NCBI GenBank assembly: GCA_030813035.1
Contig: JAUSTV010000010.1
Length of the DNA stretch: 64,000 nt
Strand: one strand, 5' to 3'
Origin: Bacillus_BA fengqiuensis
GTDB lineage: Bacteria > Bacillota > Bacilli > Bacillales > Bacillaceae_H
How positions within the stretch are numbered: position 1 is the stretch's first letter; every line of letters begins with the position of its first letter. Both the position numbers and the translations under genes were made by a program. Below, piece by piece: positions 7,843-16,209 of the stretch. Under the pieces are notes generated by a model, which saw nothing but the letters and a program-made list of their open reading frames with translations, had not been told where the DNA came from and did not search any database.

Positions 7843-9017
7843 GAATGGACCTCCTGCTCGACTTGGACTTTCACCCATTTTTGCTGTTCATGACTTTCTA
7901 GAATAGCATCGGTAATGCACATCGATACATGTCCATCTTCAAATGTCGCAAAGTTAGCCTGGTCATTTAATGGGTCCTTGCCTTCCCGAATGAAGGTATA
8001 AAAATTTAACATCCCATTTTTTAACGCGTCCGGCCAGCCTTCATTATGACCTCCAGGATGATGAATGGATGCGCGTGCTTCCGGTAAAAATAAAGCAGGG
8101 TCCGCCTGAAGAACTTCATTTGCTTTGTCACGATGCCCAATCCATAATTTCTCCGGCTCTTCCTGGTTCCAGTAGGCTGATTTTTGACTGCCATTCACTT
8201 CAAAGCTCAGTCTGTTTTTCCGTCCGGCACTGACTTGAGAAACCGTAAACACACCTTTCGTTCCATCCTCAAAACGTACAAGAACGGATGCATAGTCTTC
8301 TGTATTGATCGGAACATCTTCATATGTTGCTTCCTGTTCTTGTTGTGCGCCAAAAGTGGCTACATTCGAGGTCGATTTTTTTCTTATAGGTATTACCGTT
8401 GCTAAATCAGCGAATACTTCCACAATTCGTTTGCCGGTTACATGTTGGACCGTATCACACCAGTGGGATCCGATATCCGCGACAGCTCGTGATTTCCCGC
8501 CCACTTCAGGAGCTAAACGCCAGTTAAAATCGGTCTCGAACAATAACCAATCCTGTAAATAGCTTCCGTGTACTAAGTTGACTTTTCCTAATTCACCGTT
8601 TTTGATCATCGCTGCTAGTTGTTTCACAATCGGAAATTGTCTATAGTTAAAATTTACGCCATGCACGACCTTATGCTCTTTAGCTAATGCTAACAATTCT
8701 GCTGATTCCTCACTGGACATCGCTAACGGCTTCTCTGATAACACATGTTTACCTGCTAAAATGATCTCTTTATTAATGGCGAAGTGAAGATGGTTTGGAG
8801 TACAGTTATGAACCACCTGAATTTCGCTGTCCTGCAGCATGTCGCGGTAATCACCGTAGGCTTTTGGAATACCCAGTTCGGCTGCTTTTTGTTCAGCAGC
8901 CTCTTGACTATTCTCTGCCAACCCAACGACTTCCACGAATCCAAGTCTTCTGATGGCTTCAATATGTGTAGGTCCGATAAAACCGGTCCCGATGATTCCC
9001 ACTTTTACTTTTTCCAT
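7839..9017 (-). CDS. Gfo/Idh/MocA-family oxidoreductase (candidate LgdC, 3-keto-glucose reductase)
   Basis: The protein has 392 residues, the usual family length. It has an N-terminal Rossmann fold (GIIGTGFIG, residues 8-15), the family EKP motif (SEKPLAMS, residues 94-101) and a C-terminal catalytic sheet domain with DIGSHWCDTVQHV and a HNEGWPDA segment. The start follows GAGGAGG by nine bases. It is the second gene after lgdA and is coupled to the following isomerase. In the described levoglucosan route the last enzyme, LgdC, is a Gfo/Idh protein that reduces 3-keto-glucose to glucose with NADH; this is the best candidate by family and position. Another keto-sugar or inositol-type substrate is possible. 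Confidence 0.87.
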   Translation of the reverse strand: MEKVKVGIIGTGFIGPTHIEAIRRLGFVEVVGLAENSQEAAEQKAAELGIPKAYGDYRDMLQDSEIQVVHNCTPNHLHFAINKEIILAGKHVLSEKPLAMSSEESAELLALAKEHKVVHGVNFNYRQFPIVKQLAAMIKNGELGKVNLVHGSYLQDWLLFETDFNWRLAPEVGGKSRAVADIGSHWCDTVQHVTGKRIVEVFADLATVIPIRKKSTSNVATFGAQQEQEATYEDVPINTEDYASVLVRFEDGTKGVFTVSQVSAGRKNRLSFEVNGSQKSAYWNQEEPEKLWIGHRDKANEVLQADPALFLPEARASIHHPGGHNEGWPDALKNGMLNFYTFIREGKDPLNDQANFATFEDGHVSMCITDAILESHEQQKWVKVQVEQEVHS

Positions 9018-9068
9018 TTTTTTATCCTCCTCAACGAATCATATTTTCTCTATATCACCCTGTTTTTA

Positions 9069-9102
9069 TATAGAGGCTACTGTTCTATCAGCAGCCTCTA
9101 TA
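9069..9102. other. Stable hairpin between lgdA and the following gene
   Basis: TATAGAGGCT pairs perfectly with AGCCTCTATA around a 14-base loop, between two genes of the operon. No T-run follows in the direction of transcription, so it looks more like an mRNA processing or stabilising stem than a terminator; it could set unequal expression of lgdA and the downstream genes. Confidence 0.5.
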
Positions 9103-9110
9103 TAAAATTT

Positions 9111-10295
9111 CTACTTAGCTTCCACTAAATCTTTTTGCAGGTTCACCCATTCACCTTTTTCGGCTGATTCAAGAATCGCATCCGCGATGACTTCAATCTG
9201 ATATCCATCCTTGAAGTTTGGTGAAACCTCTGTATCTTCTGCGATTGATTTAAAGAAATCATATGTTTCAATAATTTTCGTTTCTCCATAACCAATACCT
9301 AGCGCAGGAATTGGCCATAATCCTTCTCCGTATGGATGAGCCGGTCCTGTATAAACCGTACGGAAGCCTTTTGCATCGCCCGGATCGTCCGAGAAGCACA
9401 CTTGCAATTCATCACGGCGTTCATAGTTGAAGGCTAGGGAACCTTTCTCGCCATGGATTTCAAAAGTCAGGTAATTGTTACGGCCCCACGCATTGCGGGT
9501 AGCTTCAATCGTCCCGATGGCACCATTATCAAACTTGACCATGGTAATAAATTCATCATCTACATCTACTGCGCCTTTCGGTACATCTCCCGCACTTTTC
9601 ACTGTACCCAATTTGTCTGCGCCGCCTGTTTGAATCGGTCTTTCTGGAATCCATGTTTTGGTCACGGCATTCACATCAGTAATTTCACCAACGAGATAAC
9701 GGGCAAAGTCGACAACATGCGTTCCGATATCACCCAACGCACCGGATCCGGCAACTTTTTTCTGGAAACGCCATGATAATGGTGAGTTTGGATCAGCAGA
9801 CCAGTCTTGCAAATACGTACCACGGAAGCTGAGGACTTTCCCGATTCTTCCTTCTTCAATATACTTTTTCGCCAATGCCACAGCAGGTGTTCTTCTGTAG
9901 TTGAAGGCAACCATATGTTTGACACCGGCTTCTGTCACGGCCTCCAACATCGTCTTGGCTTCTTCAGCACCTAATGCCAACGGTTTTTCACAAATCACAT
10001 GTTTACCGGCTTTTGCAGCGGCAATCGCAATTTCAGCATGCGTATTATTTGGAGTCACAATATCGATGATATCGATATTAGGATCGTTCACTACCTCTCT
10101 CCAATCTGTAGAATAGTTGTCAAAACCTAATTTCGCAGCTGCATCTTTCGCCAATTCTTCTGTTACATCAACGATTGTGTGACGATGTGGAATCGCTGGC
10201 GCCGGCCAAAAGAACATTGGCATCCCTGCATAAGCAAGTGCGTGCGCCTTCCCCATAAATCCTCCGCCAATCATACCTACATTAAGTTTTTTCAT
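9111..10295 (-). CDS. lgdA: Levoglucosan dehydrogenase
   Basis: The protein has 394 residues and oxidises levoglucosan at C3 with NAD in the cytosol, the first step of the non-hydrolytic route to glucose. It has the nucleotide-binding GMIGGGFMGKAH (residues 7-18), the EKP motif (E103-P105), and long stretches I recognise from the structurally studied Pseudarthrobacter enzyme: MPMFFWPAPA, FRGTYLQDWSADPNSPLSW, TWIPERP, NYERRDELQV and YTGPAHPYGEGLWPIPALG. The last two contain residues around the sugar site. The ATG at 10295 aligns with the known enzyme and lies nine bases after AGGAGG; an ATG at 10301 is too close to it. A remnant of a binding-protein gene separates it from the upstream isomerase. 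Confidence 0.93.
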   Translation of the reverse strand: MKKLNVGMIGGGFMGKAHALAYAGMPMFFWPAPAIPHRHTIVDVTEELAKDAAAKLGFDNYSTDWREVVNDPNIDIIDIVTPNNTHAEIAIAAAKAGKHVICEKPLALGAEEAKTMLEAVTEAGVKHMVAFNYRRTPAVALAKKYIEEGRIGKVLSFRGTYLQDWSADPNSPLSWRFQKKVAGSGALGDIGTHVVDFARYLVGEITDVNAVTKTWIPERPIQTGGADKLGTVKSAGDVPKGAVDVDDEFITMVKFDNGAIGTIEATRNAWGRNNYLTFEIHGEKGSLAFNYERRDELQVCFSDDPGDAKGFRTVYTGPAHPYGEGLWPIPALGIGYGETKIIETYDFFKSIAEDTEVSPNFKDGYQIEVIADAILESAEKGEWVNLQKDLVEAK

Positions 10296-10388
10296 TTTCA
10301 TGAACCTCCTATAAAATCAGTAAATTATTTATTCATCTCGACTGCTTTTGGAATGACATCCAAAACATTCTTACTAGTAAACAAGTTT

Positions 10389-10541
10389 CTATGAATCTAA
10401 GACATTTTCTTCTCTTACTTTTAAAGATGACACAGCCACATATGGCGGTGCTTCCTTTCCAACCAGCGGATATCCGGCTAAAACAGCCTCCGCAACTCCC
10501 TGGTCATATAGCAGCTGTGCACCAAGTCCTTTTACAATGCC
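10389..10541 (-). pseudogene. 3' fragment of the sugar-binding protein gene, module copy B
   Basis: The minus strand reads GIVKGLGAQLLYDQGVAEAV, then LAGYPLVGKEAPPYVAVSSL and KVREENVLDS before a TAG. This is the C-terminal part of the binding protein at 16210-17394 (NVKGLGAQLPYDQGIAEAIL and following). All the upstream coding sequence is gone, and the fragment is joined directly to the 3' end of the isomerase gene, which takes its stop codon from it. It marks a deletion inside the second copy of the module. Confidence 0.88.
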
Positions 10542-11347
10542 GGCTCGAAACTTGATAAAAAGTTACGGCTGATTTCTGCTCCTCTTTTCGGATCATCATA
10601 GCTGTCTAATTCCACCGTAATCCAATCATCGTAGCCAAACTCATTTAATAACTGGATCATTTCATCGAACTTTTGGTGTCCTTCTCCTAATGGAAGAAAC
10701 TCGCCATTGTGATAATCTTTGAAATGGATGTATTTAATACGGTTCGCATATTTTTTAATTACTTCTACTGGGTCACCGCCGCCTGCTTCGATATGCGCTG
10801 TATCCGGACATAGATTGATCGTCGTCAATGGCATGAGCTTGTCCAACTGGTCTGGAGCTTCTACGTTTGTTCCTAAGTGCGGATGATAACTTGGAATGAG
10901 ATTGTATGTTTCCGCAATGGCTGCTACTTGATCAAGAGCCTTAGCCAGATCAGCGTAATCGCTTTCTAAAATGCCATTCGTACGAACAGCCCCTCCGCCG
11001 ACCACTAAATGCCGCGCGCCTAATTCAGAAGCAAGAGCTGCCACTTCCTCGATTTTTAATAGCTCCTCTTCTAAAATATCCGGGAAGATAAAATTCCCGC
11101 CGGTGTAAACACCGATAAGTTCTAGAGAATATTGATTCAGCAACGCTTTAAATTCCTCTTTTTTATCTTTGAATTGCATCAAATTTCCGTCAAAAATTTC
11201 AAACCCTTTATATCCGGCTTCCGCAATATCCTTTAAAGCTTCTTCCGTTGAACCATTTGCCAAGTAATAAAGATCTTTTATCGAAGTGACTCCAGCAGGG
11301 TGTCCTACTACCCCGCCCCACGTATTGGTTTGGTATCCTAGTTTCAT
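10532..11347 (-). CDS. Sugar isomerase/epimerase (LgdB-type), module copy B
   Basis: The protein has 271 residues and is nearly identical to the product of 823-1644. The start at 11347 follows the same GGAGGAG site. Metal-site segments HPHLGTN, CPDTAHIEAGGG, IHFKDYHNG and TVELDSYDD are intact, so it should be active. Its last residues (SSFEPAL) differ from the other copy (SKFETANKA) because the gene end is fused to a fragment of the binding-protein gene: the TAA stop is formed by bases of a Gly-Ile-Val-Lys stretch of that fragment. It lies directly upstream of lgdA and is probably one of the two LgdB-type enzymes of the levoglucosan pathway. Two operators lie in its promoter. Confidence 0.88.
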   Translation of the reverse strand: MKLGYQTNTWGGVVGHPAGVTSIKDLYYLANGSTEEALKDIAEAGYKGFEIFDGNLMQFKDKKEEFKALLNQYSLELIGVYTGGNFIFPDILEEELLKIEEVAALASELGARHLVVGGGAVRTNGILESDYADLAKALDQVAAIAETYNLIPSYHPHLGTNVEAPDQLDKLMPLTTINLCPDTAHIEAGGGDPVEVIKKYANRIKYIHFKDYHNGEFLPLGEGHQKFDEMIQLLNEFGYDDWITVELDSYDDPKRGAEISRNFLSSFEPAL

Positions 11348-11464
11348 TGTTTCTCCTCCGCTTTCAAATAATGTTAGTCCATACATGATGTATCGATGCT
11401 GGAATCTCCCCACCTCCTCAAATTGCATCTATTCCACAAAAGAAAGTAAGCAAATCAGGAATAG

Positions 11465-11480
11465 TTGTAATCGATTACAC
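11465..11480. promoter_or_regulatory. LacI-family operator, copy B site 1
   Basis: TTGTAATCGATTACAC matches the island operator and lies about 120 bases upstream of the isomerase start, at the same relative position as the site at 1763-1777. Confidence 0.7.
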
Positions 11481-11550
11481 GAGATTCTAAATAAAAACTA
11501 TATTTTTTCTTATTTCATACGAAAGTGAAGTTATTTTTACTAACTATATT

Positions 11551-11564
11551 TGTAATCGATTACA
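11551..11564. promoter_or_regulatory. LacI-family operator, copy B site 2
   Basis: TGTAATCGATTACA is a perfect palindrome with the island core. Copy B thus remains under the regulator encoded in copy A although its own lacI is destroyed. Confidence 0.72.
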
Positions 11565-11635
11565 TCACACTGCAAAAAAGAACATAAATCTTATTTGACT
11601 AACCTCTCATTTTTTTCAAAAGAACTCTTATTTCC

Positions 11636-11732
11636 TCATGTAATATGCTTAGAACATAAATCGAGTGTAATAAGCTGATCCTCCAGCACGCGTGCAATCG
11701 TTTTCCTTTTTTGCTATATCTACAATTCGCAT
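11636..11732 (-). pseudogene. lacI remnant with large internal deletion, module copy B
   Basis: The minus strand starts MRIVDIAKKEN, like the intact regulator, then jumps in another frame to a segment encoding VLEDQLITLDLCSKHI, the C-terminus of that regulator (LEDQLITRDSCSKHIS). Nearly 300 codons are missing. The gene cannot make a regulator. Confidence 0.87.
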
Positions 11733-11771
11733 CACTTTACGACTCTCTTTTTGTTCTTGTCTACAATGAAA

Positions 11772-11787
11772 TTGTAATCGTATACAA
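11772..11787. promoter_or_regulatory. Operator upstream of the lacI remnant, copy B
   Basis: TTGTAATCGTATACAA lies at the position that corresponds to 3055-3070 in copy A and is preserved although the gene behind it is deleted. Confidence 0.6.
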
Positions 11788-11892
11788 AAATATTGTCTAA
11801 TTGCCTTTAGACAATGATTTCTAGCTTTCAATCTCTTTAATTGTCCTTTTAAACATGGATTTTATCCGTAAGAACAAAAAAATCACAAATTT

Positions 11893-11939
11893 AAAAAAGA
11901 AGGAAACTCAGCAATAATCGCTGAATTTCCTTCTTTTTT
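11893..11939. terminator. Bidirectional intrinsic terminator
   Basis: AAAAAAGAAGGAAA-TCAGC pairs with GCTGA-TTTCCTTCTTTTTT around AATAATC. It lies downstream of the SDR gene, the last gene of the copy C operon, and should end that transcript. Confidence 0.85.
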
Positions 11940-12031
11940 AAGAAATTTCTCTTGTCATCTCTTTTAATAACTACCCCATTCAGGCATGGAGAATTGACCA
12001 GCCGATACAGGAGGATCATGACGGTGGAATA

Positions 12032-12832
12032 TTATTGGGTTGCTACAGAGCCGCCGTCCACTCGAAGATTCACACCGTTAATAAAGGAGGATTGGCTTGA
12101 TGCCAAGTATACAACAGCTGAAGCCACTTCCTCTACGCTGCCTGGTCGTTTTACTTCTACATGGGGGCGGTTTTCCTTCAGGAATTGCTGAACCGCTTCG
12201 TCATAGCTGATATTCTGCTTTTCAGCGTTATCTTTTAACAGGTCTTCCAGCATTGGCGTCAGGATAAATGCTGGAGATACGGTATTGACTAAAATTCCCT
12301 GGGCAGCATACGCTTTTGATAAGCTTTTCGTAAAATTAATCAATGCCGCTTTTGAGGCATTATAATGGGGCATGAACGGATCCGGCTGTAATCCGGATTC
12401 GGAGGAAATGTTGATAATGCGCCCGTATCCCGCCCTTTTCATATAGGGGATAACCGCTTTTGTCACGCGAACTGTCCCAAACAGATTAATATCAAAAAGG
12501 CGCTGCCAATCCTCTATCTCTAATGATTCGAAGTCGTCAAATCCACTGGCGATTCCCGCATTATTCACAAGAATATCAATGGTCTGGTAGCGTTCAATGG
12601 CTGATGCAACAAGCTTTTCTACATCCTCATTTTTGGATAAATCAGCCTGGACTGCCAGTACATTTCCTCCGTTTTGTTCTATTTCAAGTTTAGCTTCATT
12701 CAAGGCTTCTTCGCCGCGCCCACAGATGATAACATTGGCTCCTTCCGCTGCTAGTGCTATTGCGATGGCTTTTCCAATCCCTTTACTGCCGCCTGTTACA
12801 AGTGCTGTTTTATTTTCCAAACCAAGATTCAC
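12032..12832 (-). CDS. Short-chain dehydrogenase/reductase (SDR)
   Basis: The protein has 266 residues, a classical SDR. It shows the cofactor motif TGGSKGIG (residues 13-20), NNAG, the Ser of NISSESG and the catalytic pair YNASK, followed by a C-terminal GVNLRVDGG. It probably oxidises or reduces a sugar or sugar acid with NAD(P). It is the last gene of a same-strand series starting with the binding protein at 17394, about 100 bases after the small monooxygenase gene. Substrate is not recognisable; glucose- or gluconate-type and 3-ketoacyl reductases look alike at this level. Confidence 0.9.
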   Translation of the reverse strand: MNLGLENKTALVTGGSKGIGKAIAIALAAEGANVIICGRGEEALNEAKLEIEQNGGNVLAVQADLSKNEDVEKLVASAIERYQTIDILVNNAGIASGFDDFESLEIEDWQRLFDINLFGTVRVTKAVIPYMKRAGYGRIINISSESGLQPDPFMPHYNASKAALINFTKSLSKAYAAQGILVNTVSPAFILTPMLEDLLKDNAEKQNISYDEAVQQFLKENRPHVEVKRPGSVEEVASAVVYLASSQSSFINGVNLRVDGGSVATQ

Positions 12833-12933
12833 TTGTTATCAATCCCTTCTATGTAGTTCTAAAAAAGATTAACGCCAGCCTCCACTAGCGCTAACCTTTC
12901 CAGCTTGTTCCTTAATAAACAGTGTACTATTTA

Positions 12934-13224
12934 TTATAGTGCCGAAGCCTCAAATAATTCGGCATGCAATGGTTCAACTAAATACTGCTCAACATCGCTG
13001 ACAAATTTCTTAAAATGAGCCGTTTCTTCATGCTGCTGAATGGCTGCATGATCCTTCCACTTCTCTACAAACACAAATTGATTAGGTTGTTCCGGGTTTT
13101 GATAGAAATCATAGCTTATATTTCCCTCTTCAGCTTGAGAAGGACCCATTACTTGCTTAGCCAGTTCCAGAAATTCGGTTCGTTGTGTTGGATCAATTTT
13201 AAGATATGCGTGAATAATAATCAT
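12934..13224 (-). CDS. Antibiotic-biosynthesis-monooxygenase (ABM) domain protein, putative quinol monooxygenase
   Basis: The protein has 96 residues. The start at 13224 (MIIIHAYLKI) follows AAGGAGGA; the longer open frame to 13281 lacks a ribosome site. It is a single ABM-type ferredoxin-like domain with the family segments ISYDFYQNPEQPNQFVFVEKW and HEETAHFKKF, as in YgiN/LsrG-like proteins. Members are small dimers acting on quinols or on sugar-derived signals such as phospho-AI-2. Its place in a sugar operon suggests a role in handling a reactive keto sugar, which is only a guess. Confidence 0.83.
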   Translation of the reverse strand: MIIIHAYLKIDPTQRTEFLELAKQVMGPSQAEEGNISYDFYQNPEQPNQFVFVEKWKDHAAIQQHEETAHFKKFVSDVEQYLVEPLHAELFEASAL

Positions 13225-13303
13225 TGAAAAATTCCTCCTTGGATCGATGGTTAAGAATAACAGATAATTACATCGTATCATAGACTTAAAAGTGGTGCAT
13301 ACA

Positions 13304-14134
13304 TCAGACGTTTACAACAATTTCTTTCATGTGCTGGATCGATTGCTTTGTGAAATCATCAAAAATATTGCTTTCACCGTTAAGTTCTGAAGCCATATAT
13401 GGATTAGAGACGGCAGGTAAAAATTCCATCGTTATGTAACCTTTATAATTTGCATCATTCAGGAAAGAAATGACCGGTTTAAAATCGGTTTGGCCAAGGC
13501 CGGCAGCTTCCCTTGTGTTATCTGCAATATGGACGTGGGCAAGATACGGAGAAATTTTGTTTAAAGCCTCCGTCATGTTGCGTTCCTCGATGCTCATGTG
13601 AAACAAATCCGCCATAATTCCTATGCCTTCTACATTCACTTCTTCAACAAACCTTACAGCTAAAGTGAGATTATTAACTAAATACGTTTCATAACGATTT
13701 AATGCTTCAATAGCCAGGGTAATTTCTTGTTCCTTCGCGTATTGTCCCGCTTCTTTGACACTTGAAATCGCATTATTCCATTCTTCCTCAAGAGTTGTTT
13801 CCGGACTAAGCTTTCCAACACATGTGGGAACGACAATCACTGTTGTAGCATTTAATGCTTTAGCTAAATCAATCGATTTTTTTACATATTGGACCGCATT
13901 CTTTCTAATTATTTCATTCGATGAAGACAAATCTCTTTCAGGAGTATAAATGCCGCAAATCGAACTGCATTCCAAGTTGTACTCGTTTAATAGTTGTTTC
14001 GTTTGATTGATATCGATTGTGTCAGGTTCACCAGCCAGTTCAACACCCTGGTAACCATATTTTTTCAATCTTTTTAAACTGTCTTCTAAGTTCTCATTTC
14101 CGTATATCCACTGTGTAACGCTGTATTTATACAC
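13304..14134 (-). CDS. Sugar epimerase-like TIM barrel (D-tagatose/D-allulose 3-epimerase family)
   Basis: The protein has 276 residues if read from the GTG at 14134, which follows AAGGGGTGA; an ATG at 14152 would add six residues but overlaps that ribosome site. The four metal-ligand segments of ketose 3-epimerases are visible: Glu in AIEALNRYETYL, Asp in IMADLFHMSIEE, His in AHVHIADNTR and Glu in YITMEFLPA. It is a paralogue of the gene at 15342-16163 in the same operon; the two flank a zinc dehydrogenase gene. It probably interconverts keto sugars or acts on 3-keto glycosides. The substrate is unknown. Confidence 0.85.
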   Translation of the reverse strand: MYKYSVTQWIYGNENLEDSLKRLKKYGYQGVELAGEPDTIDINQTKQLLNEYNLECSSICGIYTPERDLSSSNEIIRKNAVQYVKKSIDLAKALNATTVIVVPTCVGKLSPETTLEEEWNNAISSVKEAGQYAKEQEITLAIEALNRYETYLVNNLTLAVRFVEEVNVEGIGIMADLFHMSIEERNMTEALNKISPYLAHVHIADNTREAAGLGQTDFKPVISFLNDANYKGYITMEFLPAVSNPYMASELNGESNIFDDFTKQSIQHMKEIVVNV

Positions 14135-14243
14135 CAAATCACCCCTTAGCATAGAATTGTTATTTAGATATCTTAGCTGTCAGACTACATTCAAAAGGGA
14201 TAAAAGCGGAAGTGTACATTCCACTATTACCCCGTTAAAACCA

Positions 14244-15329
14244 TTAATCTTCACTTATATTAACTAAAATCTTGATCGTATCTTTATTTTTATCCGCCTC
14301 TTTGATTCCCTCTTCTAAATGATCTAACGTGATTGTTTTGCTAAAGATATCTTTAGGATTAAATCTCTTTGATGAAATGAGCTGTATTGCTTTAACCCAG
14401 GTTCCGTAAGTACCTGCATAAGAGCCGACAATTGTTAGCTCCTTACTAAAAATATCAAATGGAGCTATTTCCATTACTTTATCAGCAGGAGCTGCACCAT
14501 AGGCAACTAGTGTTCCACCTTTTCTCACCATCTTTAAAGCTTGTTGATAGGTTGGGATTGCACCGACGACTTCAAATACAACATCTGCTCCTCTTCCGTC
14601 AGTTAGGTTATACACCTCTTGAACAGGATCTTTTTCTGATGCATCAACCACAAAGTCTACTCCTAAATCCTTTGCCTTTTGAAGACGTGTTTTATTCATT
14701 TCAGAAAGAATAACCTTGCTGGCACCATTTAACTTGGCCATAATCGCGTGTGCTAGTCCCATTGGGCCTGCACCAATGATTGCAACAATATCGCCCATCG
14801 TAACATTGGCTCTTTCTTGCCCTCTAATGACACATGCAAGCGGTTCGATATATGCGCCTTCTTCCCAGGTCATTCCTTCTGGCAATTGATATACATTACT
14901 TTCAGGCGCTTTAACATATTCTGCAAAAGCTCCATTGATATGGACACCAAGCTGTGCAATGTTTTCACAAAACAGCTTTTGGCCTGTTCGACAATAGTAG
15001 CAGTTGCCGCAACTAATATTGATATCAGCCGTTACCCGGTCTCCTACCGCAACACTAGTAACTGATGATCCCACTTTTACCACTTCACCCGCAAATTCAT
15101 GCCCTTGAATTAATGGCTTAGGAGCAGGAAAATGTCCGTTATAAATATGAGGGTCAGTTCCACATATTCCACAAGCTTTAACTTTGATTAGAACCTCATT
15201 CTCTTTTATTTCTGGGACAGGCACAGTCTCGATTTTTAGATCTTGAGTTGCATATGTAACAGCTGCTTTCATTTCCTTTAAAGTAAAATTTCCCTCTAAT
15301 TCCGGTTTGTTAGACAATTGTTGTGTCAT
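14244..15329 (-). CDS. Zinc-dependent medium-chain dehydrogenase (sorbitol/threonine dehydrogenase-like)
   Basis: The protein has 361 residues. Catalytic zinc ligands are Cys in GICGTDPHIY and the GHEFAGEVV segment; the structural zinc cysteines are in CGNCYYCRTGQKLFC. The Rossmann motif is GAGPMGLAHA. The start at 15329 follows AAGGAGG and gives an N-terminal extension of 19 residues before the usual MKAAV beginning. It should oxidise a polyol or sugar with NAD. It sits 12 bases after one epimerase gene and before the other, so the three may form one pathway of oxidation and epimerisation. Confidence 0.9.
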   Translation of the reverse strand: MTQQLSNKPELEGNFTLKEMKAAVTYATQDLKIETVPVPEIKENEVLIKVKACGICGTDPHIYNGHFPAPKPLIQGHEFAGEVVKVGSSVTSVAVGDRVTADINISCGNCYYCRTGQKLFCENIAQLGVHINGAFAEYVKAPESNVYQLPEGMTWEEGAYIEPLACVIRGQERANVTMGDIVAIIGAGPMGLAHAIMAKLNGASKVILSEMNKTRLQKAKDLGVDFVVDASEKDPVQEVYNLTDGRGADVVFEVVGAIPTYQQALKMVRKGGTLVAYGAAPADKVMEIAPFDIFSKELTIVGSYAGTYGTWVKAIQLISSKRFNPKDIFSKTITLDHLEEGIKEADKNKDTIKILVNISED

Positions 15330-15341
15330 CTTACTGCCTCC

Positions 15342-16163
15342 TTAAAGATTAGCAAATAGTTTTTTTAGGAAAGTAATAGATTCTTCTGAGTATTGATCAT
15401 AGAACTCTTCACATCTAATACCATTAAATGGATCGGCAAAGGCAGGTAATAGCTCCATCGTTAAATAACCGCTGTAATTGATATCTTTTAAAGCTTTTGC
15501 GATTGGAACAAAATCGATATGCCCTCTTCCTGGTGCTGCTCTATTACTATCTGCAATATGGAGATGGTATAATTTATCACCAGCTAACCGAATAGCATCA
15601 GCAATATCTACTTCTTCGATATTCATATGGTACGTATCGCCCATACACCCGACACTTGGTAAATCAACGCGTTTTACGAGTTCAAGAGATTGTTCCATTC
15701 TATTAATTAAATAATTTTCATAACGATTCCATGGTTCAACAGTTATTCTGACTCCATGTTCTCCTGCATATGTGCCTGCTTCTTTAAGCCCTTCAACAGC
15801 CCATAAGAGCTCAGTTTCTCTGTCTGCCTCCCCATAAATTTTCATACAAGCAGTCGGTGTTAAAGAAATACCGCCTGCACCAATTGTACTTGCAAAATCT
15901 ACGCAGCTTTTAAGATAGTCAATAGCATTTCTTCTAATGCGAGGATCACTAGACACTAAGTCTCTTTCGGTGTTATAAATGGCACAAATGGTCGATGCTT
16001 CGATATTATATTTCGTTAGCAATTCCTTAATATGGTTCGCATCCATTTTATCGGGTTCGCCAACAAACTCTACACCGTCATAGCCAAATTTAGCTAATCT
16101 AGCAATGCTTGTTTCAATATCTTCGCCTGCAAATACCAGTGTGTTATATGAAAACTTAATCAT
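15342..16163 (-). CDS. Sugar epimerase-like TIM barrel (D-tagatose/D-allulose 3-epimerase family)
   Basis: The protein has 273 residues, behind a GGGGAGAGAAGA site. Metal-ligand segments are Glu in VEPWNRYENYL, Asp in GCMGDTYHMNIEE, His in YHLHIADSNR and Glu in YLTMELLPAF. It shares overall layout and many residues with the protein of 13304-14134, showing duplication followed by divergence. It lies 46 bases after the binding-protein gene, first of the enzyme genes. An isomerisation of the imported sugar or its 3-keto form is likely; the exact reaction is not visible. Confidence 0.87.
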   Translation of the reverse strand: MIKFSYNTLVFAGEDIETSIARLAKFGYDGVEFVGEPDKMDANHIKELLTKYNIEASTICAIYNTERDLVSSDPRIRRNAIDYLKSCVDFASTIGAGGISLTPTACMKIYGEADRETELLWAVEGLKEAGTYAGEHGVRITVEPWNRYENYLINRMEQSLELVKRVDLPSVGCMGDTYHMNIEEVDIADAIRLAGDKLYHLHIADSNRAAPGRGHIDFVPIAKALKDINYSGYLTMELLPAFADPFNGIRCEEFYDQYSEESITFLKKLFANL

Positions 16164-16209
16164 TCTTCTCTCCCCTTGCTCTTAAAATTAGTAAACTATT
16201 AGTTCATCA

